Below the pieces are notes generated by a model. It worked only from the letters and a program-made list of their open reading frames with translations. It searched no databases and was not told the origin of the DNA. Positions 30,621-40,949 of a stretch of DNA of 54,307 nucleotides are shown piece after piece. A program made the position numbers and the translations under genes. Position 1 is the stretch's first letter, and each line of letters opens with the position of its first letter. The stretch comes from Acidobacteriota bacterium (lineage in GTDB: Bacteria; Actinomycetota; Acidimicrobiia; Acidimicrobiales; CADCSY01). Where the stretch lies: contig JAEKLB010000023.1 of NCBI GenBank assembly GCA_019510095.1, positions 1 through 54,307 on the forward strand. The letters run 5' to 3'.

Positions 30621-32429
30621 TCAGCGCTGCTCGGCGTAGAGCTGGTCGATCTCGGCTTCGTAGCGAGCGTGGATGCCCCGCCGCTTCAGCTTCAGCGTCG
30701 GCGTCAGCTCCTCCGAATCGGCCAACCACTCGTTCGGCAGGATCACGAACCGCTTCACCCGCTCGGCCTTGTTGAACGGCGCCATCGCCTCCTCGACGCC
30801 GGCTTCCACCTCGGCGATGAGGTCGGTGTTCGCTGCCAGCTCCGCCAGGGCTGCACCGGCGAGACCGTGGGCCGCGGCCCAGGCCCGTGCCGCGTCGGGG
30901 TCGAGCACCAACAGCGCACCCACATACGGCCGGTCGTCGCCGACCGCGCAGGCCTGGCCGACCAGCGGGATGGTCTTGAGCGCCGCCTCGAGGTTGGCCG
31001 GGGAGATGTTCTCCCCGCCGGCGGTGATCAGCAGCTCCTTCTTGCGATCGACGATCCGGAGGTAGCCGTCGTGGTCGAGCTCGCCGATGTCGCCGGTGTG
31101 TAGCCACCCGTCGGCATCGACCGACTCGGCGGTGCGCATCGGGTCCTCGAGGTAGCCGGCGAACACGTTGCCGCCCCGGCCCAGCACCTCGCCGTCGTCG
31201 GCGACCCGGATCTCACAGCCGGGCATCGCCCTTCCCACAGTGCCGAGCTTGCCGTCATCGAGGTTGCAGGTGAGCGGTCCGGTGAACTCCGACATGCCGT
31301 ACACCTCGAACAGCGGGACGCCGACGGCGATGAACCACTCGACGACCTGTCGAGGGATGGGCGCCGCGCTGGTGATCGGCAGCCGGCAGGCGTCGAGGCC
31401 GACCAGCTCGCGCACCTGGTTGAAGGCGACCTCGTCGAGGAAGTCGAGCGTGACCTCTTCGTCATGGGTCAACTCCCGCTGGCGTTGGGCCAGCCGCAGG
31501 GGCAGCGCTGCCTCCACACCCTCCTCGAATGCATGCGCCTTGTCGGGGTCGGCCGCTACCGCCGCCAGCACGCCCGCCCGCAGCTTCTCCCACACCCGTG
31601 GCACACCGAACAGCAGCTCGGGGTGCACCAGGCGGAGGTACTCACCGAGTTGGGCCAGGTCGGGGCAGGTCGTCACCTGGTACCCGGAGGCCAGCGCGTC
31701 GTAGTGGGTGACCATGCGCTCGGCGATGTGGGCCATCGGCAGGTAGCTGATGGCGCGGAAGCCGGCCGGGCGGCGACCGAAGGCGATCTCCTGGCTGGCC
31801 ACCGTCCAGGCCACGTTGTGGTGCGAGATCATGACGCCCTTGGGCGGGCCGGTGGTGCCGGACGTGTAGATGATGGTGGCGAGGTCGTTGGGGGTGACCC
31901 GGCCAGCAGTGGCGTGCATGTCGATGGGCTCACCCGAGGTCAGGTGCTCCCAGGGCATGCACTCGAGGCAGCCCTCGTCGACGACCACGATCTCGCGGAG
32001 CCCCGGGAGCTGGTCGCGAACCTCCAGGAACCGGTCGGCGATCGCCGGCCCGTCGACGATGGCCATGGTGGCCTGCGAGTGGTCGGCGAGGTAGCGGACC
32101 TGCTCTGGTGACGACGAGATGTAGATCGAGACTGGCGTACCGCCGGCGAAGACCACGCCGAGGTCGGCGATCTGGAAGGCGATGCGGTTGTGCAGCATCA
32201 GGATGACCCGGTCACCCCGCTCGAGTCCCGCGGCGCGGAGACCACCGGCGACGCGGGCAACCGCGTCGGCGTACTGGGTCCAGTTCAGCTCGGTCCACCC
32301 GTCGCCTGCACCGGCGCGCTCGCGCAGCGCCACGTAGTCGTCGCCCAGCTGCTCGACGGTGTCGAGGAAGAGGCTGGCGACCGTGTGGCCTTCGGCCAGG
32401 CTGTCGATCTTCTCCCGGGTCACGTCCAT
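30621..32429 (-). CDS. long-chain acyl-CoA synthetase (AMP-binding)
   Basis: TIIYTSGTTGPPKGVMISHHN P-loop; EVYGMSEFTGP; DGWLHTGDIGELDHDGYLRIVDRKKELLITAGGENISP. Confidence 0.95.
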   Translation of the reverse strand: MDVTREKIDSLAEGHTVASLFLDTVEQLGDDYVALRERAGAGDGWTELNWTQYADAVARVAGGLRAAGLERGDRVILMLHNRIAFQIADLGVVFAGGTPVSIYISSSPEQVRYLADHSQATMAIVDGPAIADRFLEVRDQLPGLREIVVVDEGCLECMPWEHLTSGEPIDMHATAGRVTPNDLATIIYTSGTTGPPKGVMISHHNVAWTVASQEIAFGRRPAGFRAISYLPMAHIAERMVTHYDALASGYQVTTCPDLAQLGEYLRLVHPELLFGVPRVWEKLRAGVLAAVAADPDKAHAFEEGVEAALPLRLAQRQRELTHDEEVTLDFLDEVAFNQVRELVGLDACRLPITSAAPIPRQVVEWFIAVGVPLFEVYGMSEFTGPLTCNLDDGKLGTVGRAMPGCEIRVADDGEVLGRGGNVFAGYLEDPMRTAESVDADGWLHTGDIGELDHDGYLRIVDRKKELLITAGGENISPANLEAALKTIPLVGQACAVGDDRPYVGALLVLDPDAARAWAAAHGLAGAALAELAANTDLIAEVEAGVEEAMAPFNKAERVKRFVILPNEWLADSEELTPTLKLKRRGIHARYEAEIDQLYAEQR

Positions 32430-32441
32430 GCGGCGTCCCTC

Positions 32442-33644
32442 CTACAGCCGGATCACCATGCGGGTGCCCATCCCGTCGACCGGCTCGTCGAGGGTCAGGG
32501 CGGCACCGACCGCCCCCAACAGGGTCTGGGCCATCGGCAGCCCGAGCCCCATGCCCGGCACGGTGGTGTGCTCCTGGGACCGGGTGAATCGCTCGAAGAC
32601 ATGCGACCGCTCGTCGGGCCCGATGCCAGGCCCGTCGTCGACCACCTCGATCGACGGCTCCTCGGTCACGATCAGGCGGCACGACCCCGCGTACTTGAGG
32701 GCGTTGTCGACGAGGAATCCCACTGCCCGGCCGAGGAGGGCGGGGTCGGTGTCCACGATCACGTCCTTCGCCGGCACCTCGACGGTCACCTGCTCGGGGT
32801 GGCTCGACTGCCGGCAGGCATCGAAGGCCACCGGCCCCAGCCCAACGGGCCTGATCTCGGCGGCCACCACGCCGGCCTCGAGCCGGGCCAGCATCAGCAG
32901 CTCGTCGATGAGGCCGGACAGTCGGGCGGCGGCGCCGTCGATTCGCTGGAGCATCCGGCGGCGCTCGTCGGGGCCGAGTGCCTCGTCCTCGGTCAGCAGC
33001 GTGCTCACGAAGCCGCTGACGATGGTGATCGGCGTGCGCAGCTCGTGTGAGACCCGGGCGATGAAATCGCTCTTCATCACCTCGAGCTCGGCCACCGACT
33101 CGTAGCGGCGGGCGCTCTCGATGGCACCGGCCGCCTGGGTGGCGAGGGCCTCGAGGAACATCAGGTCGTCTTCGGTGAAGGCGTCGATCTCGGTGGTGGT
33201 GACCTGGAGCGTCCCGATCACCTGGCCGAGGGCCACGAGCGGCACGGCGAGGATCGACACCACGCCGGCGGCAGCGCTGCGCTCGGCTCCGTCGACGGCC
33301 ATCCGCGGATCGTCGGCCACGTTGCCCGACAGCAGCGGTTGGGCGGTCGCGAGCACCCGACCGGCGATGCCCTGCCCGATGGGGACGCGGTCCTGGTCGA
33401 GCTCGCGCCTGGTCGGTGGATCGGACGCCACCAGTTGTAGGCCGTCGTCGCCGAGGATGGCGATCGAGCCGGTGGTGAACGAGACGAGCGACCGCATGCC
33501 GTTGAGCACGATCTGGAGGACGGCCTGGAGGTTGAGTGCGGGCCCGATGTCGCGGCTGACCTGGTTGAGCACGCGCGACACCCGCTCGAGCCGCTCGTGG
33601 CGGTCGGGAAGCTTCTCGTCCGGCGGGGGGGACGATGTCGTCAT
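32442..33644 (-). CDS. GAF-domain sensor histidine kinase
   Basis: GAF region; FIARVSHELRTPITIVSGFVSTLL H-box; LVDNALKYAGSCRLIV N-box; VVDDGPGIGPDE. Start at ATG 33644 or 33656. Confidence 0.92.
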   Translation of the reverse strand: MTTSSPPPDEKLPDRHERLERVSRVLNQVSRDIGPALNLQAVLQIVLNGMRSLVSFTTGSIAILGDDGLQLVASDPPTRRELDQDRVPIGQGIAGRVLATAQPLLSGNVADDPRMAVDGAERSAAAGVVSILAVPLVALGQVIGTLQVTTTEIDAFTEDDLMFLEALATQAAGAIESARRYESVAELEVMKSDFIARVSHELRTPITIVSGFVSTLLTEDEALGPDERRRMLQRIDGAAARLSGLIDELLMLARLEAGVVAAEIRPVGLGPVAFDACRQSSHPEQVTVEVPAKDVIVDTDPALLGRAVGFLVDNALKYAGSCRLIVTEEPSIEVVDDGPGIGPDERSHVFERFTRSQEHTTVPGMGLGLPMAQTLLGAVGAALTLDEPVDGMGTRMVIRL

Positions 33645-33764
33645 CGTTGGGATCATTGTGGCGAATGGGACCCGCGGCCACCATGACCACGACGGGCCGT
33701 TCCTGTCATGGTCAACGGCGGTGCCGCACATGCGGTAGCGCGACGACGGGGCACATACTTGGTC

Positions 33765-34952
33765 ATGCCCACTGCAGTCATCATCGATGCCGTCCGGACC
33801 CCCGGTGGCAAGCGGAACGGCTCGCTGTCGGGATGGCACCCGGTCGAGCTGGCCGCCGAGACGTTGAACGCGCTCGTGGCCCGCAGCGGGATCGACCCAG
33901 GGCTCGTCGACGACGTGATCATGGGATGCGTCCACCAGGCGGGCCGGCAGGCGCTCAACATCGCTCGCAACGCCGTGCTGTCAGCGGGTTGGCCCGAGGG
34001 GGTGCCGGGCACCACGATCGATCGCCAGTGCGGCTCGTCCCAGCAGGCTGCCCACTTCGCGGCCCAGGGCGTGCTGGCTGGCGCCTACGACGTGGTGGTG
34101 GCCGCCGGCATCGAGGTCATGACCACGACGCCGTTCGGCTCGAACCTGGTGCCCGGCGTCTCGCCGTTCGGGCGGACCCTCGAGGCCCGCTACGAGCCGG
34201 CCGGCGGGCTGGTGCCGCAGGGCATCTCGGCGGAGCTGATCGCCGAGCGCTGGGGCTTCAGCCGGGAGCAGCTCGACGCCTTCGGTGCCGAGTCGCAACA
34301 GCGGGCTGCCCGGGCTCGTGACGAGGGCCGCTTCGACAACGAGATCGTGCCCATGGCCGGCAAGAAGTGGGACCAGGAGAAGGGCACCTCGGTGGGCCTG
34401 GGCACCACGGTCACCGCCGACGAGGGCATCCGGCCCGACACCACGGTCGAGACCCTCGCCAACCTCAAGCCCGCCTTCCTTCCCGAGGGCAGGATCACGG
34501 CCGGCAACTCGTCGCAGATCACCGACGGTGCCTCGGCGATGCTGATCACCAGCGAGGAGACGGCGTCGAAGCTCGGCCTCCGGCCCCGCGCCCGGTTCCA
34601 CAGCTTCGCCCTCGCCGGCGATGACCCCCGCCTCATGCTCACCGCCCCCATCCCCGCCACCGAGAAGATCCTGCGGAAGGCCGGGCTCACGCTCGACCAG
34701 ATCGACCGGGTGGAGATCAACGAGGCCTTCGCCTCGGTGGTGCTGGCCTGGGCGACCGAGCACCACGCCGACATGAGCAAGGTCAATGTGAACGGCGGGG
34801 CGATCGCCCTCGGTCACCCCCTCGGGGCCACCGGCGCCAAGCTGTTCGCCACTCTGCTCAACGAGCTCGAGCGCATCGACGGCCGCTATGGCCTGGTCAC
34901 CATGTGCGAAGGCGGTGGCACGGCCAACGCCACCATCATCGAGCGGCTCTGA
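33765..34952 (+). CDS. acetyl-CoA C-acyltransferase (thiolase)
   Basis: MPTAVIIDAVRTPGGKRNGSLSGWHPVELA; TIDRQCGSSQQAAHFAAQGV catalytic Cys; NVNGGAIALGHPLGATGAKLFATLLNEL; VTMCEGGGTANATIIERL. Confidence 0.96.
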   Translation: MPTAVIIDAVRTPGGKRNGSLSGWHPVELAAETLNALVARSGIDPGLVDDVIMGCVHQAGRQALNIARNAVLSAGWPEGVPGTTIDRQCGSSQQAAHFAAQGVLAGAYDVVVAAGIEVMTTTPFGSNLVPGVSPFGRTLEARYEPAGGLVPQGISAELIAERWGFSREQLDAFGAESQQRAARARDEGRFDNEIVPMAGKKWDQEKGTSVGLGTTVTADEGIRPDTTVETLANLKPAFLPEGRITAGNSSQITDGASAMLITSEETASKLGLRPRARFHSFALAGDDPRLMLTAPIPATEKILRKAGLTLDQIDRVEINEAFASVVLAWATEHHADMSKVNVNGGAIALGHPLGATGAKLFATLLNELERIDGRYGLVTMCEGGGTANATIIERL

Positions 34953-35034
34953 CCCCGTCTGACACTTTTCCCCAGCCTGTCAACAACCCTGGGGGTAGTC
35001 ACACGCTTGTAACTCGACGGTCACCTGACGTTGG

Positions 35035-35292
35035 TCAGTCGTCGAGGCGGGCGACCAGGTCCATCTCGTCCATGCAGTGACGGGGCGGGATCGGGTCGTC
35101 GAGCGGCGAGGACTCGATCCGGAGCTCCATCCCACAGGTGGGGCACCGGTACCGGAGCCTGACCTTGCGCAGCTCCCCGGCCGGTGGGGGCTCGGGCACG
35201 GGCCGGCCGAAGCCCCGCAGGAAGGTGATGCCGATCCGCACCATCAGCCACGCCGCACCCCCGGCCAGCAGGAGCTTCAGGGCAAACCACAT
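35035..35292 (-). CDS. small membrane-anchored zinc-ribbon protein
   Basis: MWFALKLLLAGGAAWLMVRIGITFLRGFGRP...VRLRYRCPTCGMELRIESSPLDDPIPPRHCMDEMDLVARLDD; ATG 35292. Confidence 0.75.
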   Translation of the reverse strand: MWFALKLLLAGGAAWLMVRIGITFLRGFGRPVPEPPPAGELRKVRLRYRCPTCGMELRIESSPLDDPIPPRHCMDEMDLVARLDD

Positions 35293-35300
35293 GCCGCCGC

Positions 35301-35591
35301 CTAGTGGAAGTTGGTGGCGGTGATGAAGCCGGCGGTGATGAACACCAGGCCGAGGAGGAGGTACTTGTTGTCGGCGTCGCCCGGCAGCAGGTTGAGGTAG
35401 TTGAAGACGATCGTCACCACGCCCAGCCCCAGCAGGATGAACATCAGGACGGGGACCCACGTGGGGCTGACCCGCTCCTCGCGGGGAATCGGCGGGGTGT
35501 AGCGCCCCCTCGTGTCGGGTGCGCTCGGGCGGGCGCCGGGACGCGATCCGGCCTTCGGGGTGACGCGTCCGCCTTTTCTGCGCTCGGGCAT
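35301..35591 (-). CDS. crgA: cell division protein CrgA
   Basis: [56 protein letters not shown], CrgA signature with two TMs; ATG 35591. Confidence 0.92.
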   Translation of the reverse strand: MPERRKGGRVTPKAGSRPGARPSAPDTRGRYTPPIPREERVSPTWVPVLMFILLGLGVVTIVFNYLNLLPGDADNKYLLLGLVFITAGFITATNFH

Positions 35592-35619
35592 GGTGGGAGA
35601 GGATACAAAGGGGCCGGTC

Positions 35620-36195
35620 ATGGCTCGCGTGCTCGTCGTCGACAACTACGACTCCTTCGTCTACAACCTCGTCCAGTACCTCGGTGAGCTCGGCGCTGAG
35701 CCGGTCGTGCACCGCTGCGACCAGTTCACGCTCGACGACGCCGAGGCCATGGCTCCGGATGCCATCCTCATCTCGCCCGGTCCCGGGCGGCCCGAGGACG
35801 CCGGCCTCTCGAACGACCTCATCCGCACCTACGCCGGGCGGCTGCCGATCCTCGGCGTGTGCCTCGGCCATCAGTGCATCGGCCAGGTCTTCGGTGGCGA
35901 GGTGGTGCGGGCGCCGGCCGTCATGCACGGCAAGACCTCCCAGGTGCACCACACCGGGGTGGGTGTCTTCAGCGGCCTGCCCGACCCCATCGAGGCCACC
36001 CGCTACCACTCACTGGTGGTCGACCGGGCCAGCGTCCCCGCTGCCCTCGAGATCACCGCCGAGACCGACGACGGCATCGTGATGGGCCTTCGCCATCGTG
36101 AGCACGCGGTCGAAGGGGTGCAGTTCCATCCGGAGTCGATCCTCACCGGCTCCGGCCACGACCTCCTCCGCAACTTCCTCGCCCAGGTCGCCTAG
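35620..36195 (+). CDS. pabA: glutamine amidotransferase, aminodeoxychorismate/anthranilate synthase component II
   Basis: [74 protein letters not shown]. PabA vs TrpG not resolvable here. Confidence 0.93.
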   Translation: MARVLVVDNYDSFVYNLVQYLGELGAEPVVHRCDQFTLDDAEAMAPDAILISPGPGRPEDAGLSNDLIRTYAGRLPILGVCLGHQCIGQVFGGEVVRAPAVMHGKTSQVHHTGVGVFSGLPDPIEATRYHSLVVDRASVPAALEITAETDDGIVMGLRHREHAVEGVQFHPESILTGSGHDLLRNFLAQVA

Positions 36196-36212
36196 CCCGA
36201 GCCCGATCGGTT

Positions 36213-38162
36213 TCAGCCGGTGGCGGCCGTCGTCGTCGTGGAGCTCGACCCGTTGGTACGGAAGGAACCGACGGTGATGGTGACGGTCGAGCCCTCGGCC
36301 GCCTGCGTCCCGCCCGCGGGCGACTGGTTGAGCACGACGCCGTCCTGGCCGGGGTCGCTGACCTCCTGGAAGGTCCGCTGCACGCTGTAACCGGCGGCGC
36401 GCAGCTCGGCGCCCGCTTGGATGTGGTTCTCGCCGATGACGTTGGGCACCTCGGGTGCGGGGCCGCTCGACGTGTAGATGTGGACGTTCGATCCCTTGTC
36501 GGCCGCGGTACCGGCCGGCGGATCGGTGCGAGTGACCTTGCCCTCCTCGACGGTGTTGCTGGGCTCGTCGGTCGTGCTGCTGTCGGCCACGAAGCCGGCC
36601 CGGCCGAGCTGGTTGGCCGCGTCGGTCGGGCTGAGCCCGGTCACGTCGGGTATCTGCACCTGGCCCGGTCCCTGCGACACGGTGATGCGCACGGCCGAGC
36701 CCCGCTGGGCCTGCTCACCCGGTTGCGGGCTCTGGTCGAGCACCGTGCCCGGGTCATGGGCGTCGTCGTTGACGCGGCTGATGCCGGCCTCCAACCCGGC
36801 CGCCCGCAGCGCGGCGAGTGCATCGGCCTCCGTCCGGCCGACGAGATCCGGCACCGTGACCGGTCCCTTTCCGGTGCTCACCTTCACCGTCACCGAGCTG
36901 CCCTTGCCGGCGCTGGTGTTCGGCGCCGGGTCCTGGCTGATGACCGCCCCCTCGGGGACGGTGTCGCTCGACTCGTCCTGGAAGTCCGCGTGCAAGCCGG
37001 CGTCCTTCAGCTTGATCCGGGCGTCGTTCTTGGTGAGCCCGAGCACCGACGGAACGGTGACGGTGCCACCTCCGCCCCCTCCGTCGCCGCTGAGGCTGGC
37101 GGCGATGGCGGCCGCGCCACCGGCGATCAGCAGGGCGATCAGCCCGACGACGACGTAGAACAGCGGGCTGCGCCGGGCCGGAGGCGGTGCCGTGCCGCCA
37201 CCGACGCTGGTCATGACCCGGGTGGAGTCGGCGAGGGGGATTGCCCGGGTGGCCTCGCCGGCAGCGGTGGTCCCGACGGCCTGGGTGAAGTCCTCGGCCG
37301 CCAGCACCGACTCGGCCTGCACGGGAGCACCCTCGATGAACCGGCGCAGGTCGGCGGCGAAGTCGTCGGCGCTGTCGTAGCGGTTGGCCGGGTTCTTGGC
37401 GAGGGCCCGCATCGTCACCGCCTCGAGCGGTGCGGGGATGCGGGGGTTGCGCCGCCGGGGGAGCTCGGCCTGCTCCGACACGTGCTTGTAGGCCACCGAC
37501 ACCGGGCTGTCGCCGGTGAACGGCGGCGCGCCCACCAGCAGCTCGTAGAGCACGATGCCGAGCGAGTAGACGTCGCTGCGGGGATCGACCGGCTCGCCCC
37601 TGGCCTGCTCGGGCGAGAAGTAGGTCGCGGTACCCATGACCGTGCCGGTCTGGGTGAGGTTCTCGCTGGCTGAGACGGCGCGGGCGATGCCGAAGTCGGT
37701 GACCTTGACCTGGCCCTGTGGCGCCAGCAGCACGTTGCCCGGCTTCACGTCGCGGTGGATCACACCGTTGCGATGGGCGAAGCCGAGGGCGCCGGCGATC
37801 GACTGGGTGATCTCGGCCGCCCGGGTGGGCTCGAGCGGGCCCTCGTCGCGCACGATCTGCGACAGGCTGCGCCCGTCGATGTACTCCATGACGATGAAGT
37901 AGGTGCTCCCTTCCTCACCCCAGTCGTAGACGGCGACGATGTTCGGGTGGTTGAGGTTGGCGGCGGCCTGGGCCTCACGGCGGAACCGCTCGACGAACGA
38001 GTGGTCGGTCGCGAACTCGGGGAACAGGACCTTCAGGGCGACTGGGCGGTCGAGCAGCGTGTCGCGGGCGAGGTAGACGTCGGCCATCCCACCGCGTGCG
38101 AGCCGGCGCTCGATCTCGTAGCGGCCGCCGTAGACCTCCGGTCCGGATCCCGAGTCGGTCAT
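36213..38162 (-). CDS. pknB: Ser/Thr protein kinase with four PASTA domains
   Basis: YEIERRLARGGMADVYLARDTLLDRPVALKVL; GVIHRDVKPGNVLL; TM VVGLIALLIAGGAAAIAAS; four PASTA units (VTVPSVLG, VTVPDLVG, VQIPDVTG, PEVPNVIG). Confidence 0.96.
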   Translation of the reverse strand: MTDSGSGPEVYGGRYEIERRLARGGMADVYLARDTLLDRPVALKVLFPEFATDHSFVERFRREAQAAANLNHPNIVAVYDWGEEGSTYFIVMEYIDGRSLSQIVRDEGPLEPTRAAEITQSIAGALGFAHRNGVIHRDVKPGNVLLAPQGQVKVTDFGIARAVSASENLTQTGTVMGTATYFSPEQARGEPVDPRSDVYSLGIVLYELLVGAPPFTGDSPVSVAYKHVSEQAELPRRRNPRIPAPLEAVTMRALAKNPANRYDSADDFAADLRRFIEGAPVQAESVLAAEDFTQAVGTTAAGEATRAIPLADSTRVMTSVGGGTAPPPARRSPLFYVVVGLIALLIAGGAAAIAASLSGDGGGGGGTVTVPSVLGLTKNDARIKLKDAGLHADFQDESSDTVPEGAVISQDPAPNTSAGKGSSVTVKVSTGKGPVTVPDLVGRTEADALAALRAAGLEAGISRVNDDAHDPGTVLDQSPQPGEQAQRGSAVRITVSQGPGQVQIPDVTGLSPTDAANQLGRAGFVADSSTTDEPSNTVEEGKVTRTDPPAGTAADKGSNVHIYTSSGPAPEVPNVIGENHIQAGAELRAAGYSVQRTFQEVSDPGQDGVVLNQSPAGGTQAAEGSTVTITVGSFRTNGSSSTTTTAATG

Positions 38163-38178
38163 GAGGGCACCATAGGGG

Positions 38179-39642
38179 TCACTTGGTCACCGCCAGGGCC
38201 GCCTCCAGGACCGCTCGGCCGATGGGGGCGGCCACCCGCCCGCCTGTGGCCTCACTGGCACCGCGTTGGTTCTCGACGATCACCGCCACCGCGACGCGCG
38301 GGGCGTTGGCGGGGGCGAACCCCATGATCCAGGCATGCGAGCTGCCATTGCCGATCTGGGCAGTGCCGGTCTTGCCGGCTGTCGGGACGCCCGGCACGGC
38401 CAGTCGTCCCGCGGTGCCGTTGGTGACCACCCCGACCATGGCGTCGCGCAGGAGCGACGCCTCTTCGGGCGACATCGCCGTCGTCCACACCTCGGGGCGG
38501 AACCGGCGGATCACATCACCCTCGACGTCGTGCACCTCCTTCATGACATGGGGCGCCATCACCGAACCGCCGTTGGCGACCGCCGCCGCCACCAGCGCCA
38601 TCTGCAGGGGTGTCGCCCGCACGGTGGTCTGGCCGATGGCCGTGAACGCCAGCAGGGGTCGGTTGTGGGCGAAGAACCCGGCGTCGGCGATGGTCGACGC
38701 CGTGGCCTGGGGGAGGTCGAGCGGTGGTACCGAGCCGAAGCCGAAGCCATGGGCCGTCGACACCAGGGCGTCGCCGCCGATGTCGAGGCCCATCTGGCCG
38801 AACGAGGTGTTGCACGACACCCGGAGCACGTCGAACAGGGCGCCGCCGCAGCTCTCGTTGCCGAAGTTGGCGAGCGTCTCCTTGGTGTCGGGGAGGTCGA
38901 GCTCGCGCAGGTTCGGATAGACGGGCTGGGCCGGCGTCACCTTCCCGCTGGCAAGGCCGGCAGTCGCGGTGACCACCTTGAAGGTCGACCCCGGGAAGAA
39001 GGTCTCGCGGTAGCTGCGGGCGAGCAGCGGGTTGGCGGGGTTGGCGAGGAGGGCGTTCCGCCGGTCGCGTGCCGCGTTCTGGTCGAGCTGCGAGACGGTC
39101 TCGGGGTCGTACGACGGGAAGCTCCACATGGCGAGGATCGAGCCGTCGCGCGGGTCGATGGCGACGACCGAGCCCCGCCGGTTGCCGAGCGCGGCCTTGG
39201 CGACCTGTTGCACGCTCTTGCGGACGGTGAGCACCACGTCGTCGGTGGTCTCCTGGTCGCGGAGCAGGTCGACGAGGTGCTTGATCGACCGGGCCGGTCC
39301 CCGACCGGTGAGATCGGTGTTGTACGACTTCTCGACACCGTCGCTCCCGAAGGTGAAGGAGTACGAGCCGGTGATGTGCCCGAACAGGTCGTGCTCCGGG
39401 TAGAGGCGAGCGCGCCCGAAGTGGCTCCCGACGTCCTTCGAGCGGGCCAGCACGACACCGGGGTCGTCGCCGCTGATGATCTGGCCGCGCGGTCGCCCGA
39501 AGTCGCGCACCACGGCGCGCGTGTTGCGCGGGTCCTTGTTGTAGTGATCAGCGCGGAGCACCTGCACCACGTTGAGCCAGGCGAAGAGGACGCCGTAGAG
39601 CACGAGCATGGCGACGCCGAGGCGCCGGATCTGACGGTTCAC
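38179..39642 (-). CDS. pbpA: penicillin-binding protein 2 (class B transpeptidase)
   Basis: ARSYRETFFPGSTFKVVTATAGL (SxxK); SCNTSFGQMG (SxN); GKTGTAQIGNGSSHAWIMGFAP (KTG). GTG start 39642. Confidence 0.95.
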   Translation of the reverse strand: MNRQIRRLGVAMLVLYGVLFAWLNVVQVLRADHYNKDPRNTRAVVRDFGRPRGQIISGDDPGVVLARSKDVGSHFGRARLYPEHDLFGHITGSYSFTFGSDGVEKSYNTDLTGRGPARSIKHLVDLLRDQETTDDVVLTVRKSVQQVAKAALGNRRGSVVAIDPRDGSILAMWSFPSYDPETVSQLDQNAARDRRNALLANPANPLLARSYRETFFPGSTFKVVTATAGLASGKVTPAQPVYPNLRELDLPDTKETLANFGNESCGGALFDVLRVSCNTSFGQMGLDIGGDALVSTAHGFGFGSVPPLDLPQATASTIADAGFFAHNRPLLAFTAIGQTTVRATPLQMALVAAAVANGGSVMAPHVMKEVHDVEGDVIRRFRPEVWTTAMSPEEASLLRDAMVGVVTNGTAGRLAVPGVPTAGKTGTAQIGNGSSHAWIMGFAPANAPRVAVAVIVENQRGASEATGGRVAAPIGRAVLEAALAVTK

Positions 39643-40949
39643 GCCGCTCGGAGTGTGGTCTCGTCGATCGCTTCGGCCGCCTCGGTCGTCATGTCGCCGC
39701 TCGACATGCGCACCAGGAGCGCTAGCAGCACGTAGTTGGCGACCAGCGACGACCCGCCGTAGGAGACGAACGGCAACGTCACGCCCGTCAGCGGCACGAG
39801 TCGGGTGACGCCACCCATGATGATGAACGCCTGCACCGCGAGGATGGTGGTGAGCCCGGTGGCGAGAAGGGTCTCGAACGGCCGCTCGGCGCGGGTGGCG
39901 ATGCGGAACCCGGCACCAGCCATGAGCAGGAAGGCCATGAGCACCGCGGCGGCGCCCAGCAGGCCGAGCTCCTCGCCGATGGCGGCGTAGATGAAGTCGG
40001 TGGTCGCCGCGGGGATGCGGCCCGGACTGCCGAGCCCGGGCCCGGTGCCGGCGATGCCACCCCACGCAAGGGCGAAGGTGGCCTGCACCACCTGGAAGCC
40101 CTTGCTGTCGGCGACCGACCAGGGGTCGAACCACACCGACACCCGGTCGGCGACGTGCTGGAAGGACGCGATGGCGAAGAGGGCGCCGGCCATGAAGAGC
40201 ACGCCGCCGACGGCGAGGTACGAGGCCCGCTCGGTGGCGACCCACAGCAGCACGATGAAGAGGGCGAAGAACAGGAGCGACGAGCCGAGGTCGCGCTCGG
40301 ACACCATCACCACCACCGAGACGCCCCACGCCAACAGCACCGGTCCGAAGTGCCGCAGCTCCGGCAGGGAGATCGGCCCGATCCGGCGGGCGGCCACTCC
40401 CAGCAGCTCGCGACGCTCGACGAGATACGACGCGAAGAAGACGCCGAGGGCGATCTTGGCGAACTCACCCGGCTGGAAGTTGAGCGGGCCGAAGCTGACC
40501 CAGATGCGGGCGCCGTTGATGGTGCGGCCCAGCACCGGCACGAGCGGGAGCAGCAGCAGCCCGATGCCGATGAGCATGAAGGTGTAGCGGTACTGCTCGA
40601 GATCCCGCACCCGCCTGACCACCGCGAGGGTGGCGACGTAGGCGCCGACGCCGACCAACGTCCAGGTGGCTTGGAGCGCGGCCAGGTCCTGGTTGATCCG
40701 GGCGATGAACACGTAGCCGATGCCGTTGAGCAGGGCGGCGAGTGGCAGGAGCGTTGGGTCGGCGTTCGGCGCCAGTCGCCGGGTGGCGACGTGGGCGGCG
40801 ACGAGCAGCGCCACGATGGCCACGAGGAAGGGCACCAGGTTGGCCGGCAGGCTGGCGGTGCGACCCAGGGTGGCCAACGTGTAGAGGCCGGCGGTGATCA
40901 CCGCGCCGAGGACGATGAGGCCGAGCTCGGTCGTGCGCCGGGCGTTCAC
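39639..40949 (-). CDS. rodA: FtsW/RodA/SpoVE family glycosyltransferase
   Basis: Multi-TM; NGARIWVSFGPLNFQPGEFAKIALGVFFASYL; FIYAAIGEELGLLGA; PLTGVTLPFVSYGGSSLVANYVLLALLVRM. GTG 40949. Confidence 0.95.
   Translation of the reverse strand: MNARRTTELGLIVLGAVITAGLYTLATLGRTASLPANLVPFLVAIVALLVAAHVATRRLAPNADPTLLPLAALLNGIGYVFIARINQDLAALQATWTLVGVGAYVATLAVVRRVRDLEQYRYTFMLIGIGLLLLPLVPVLGRTINGARIWVSFGPLNFQPGEFAKIALGVFFASYLVERRELLGVAARRIGPISLPELRHFGPVLLAWGVSVVVMVSERDLGSSLLFFALFIVLLWVATERASYLAVGGVLFMAGALFAIASFQHVADRVSVWFDPWSVADSKGFQVVQATFALAWGGIAGTGPGLGSPGRIPAATTDFIYAAIGEELGLLGAAAVLMAFLLMAGAGFRIATRAERPFETLLATGLTTILAVQAFIIMGGVTRLVPLTGVTLPFVSYGGSSLVANYVLLALLVRMSSGDMTTEAAEAIDETTLRAA

Noticed and set aside
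36213-38162. PknB-PASTA/pbpA/rodA/pstP/fha module as a novel system
   Set aside because: This is the conserved actinobacterial growth and division signalling cluster; no unusual domain content seen.
38179-40329. 716 aa minus-strand ORF as a single large protein
   Set aside because: The first ~230 aa are an out-of-frame, Arg/His-rich translation of the rodA region; the PBP itself starts at the GTG at 39642.
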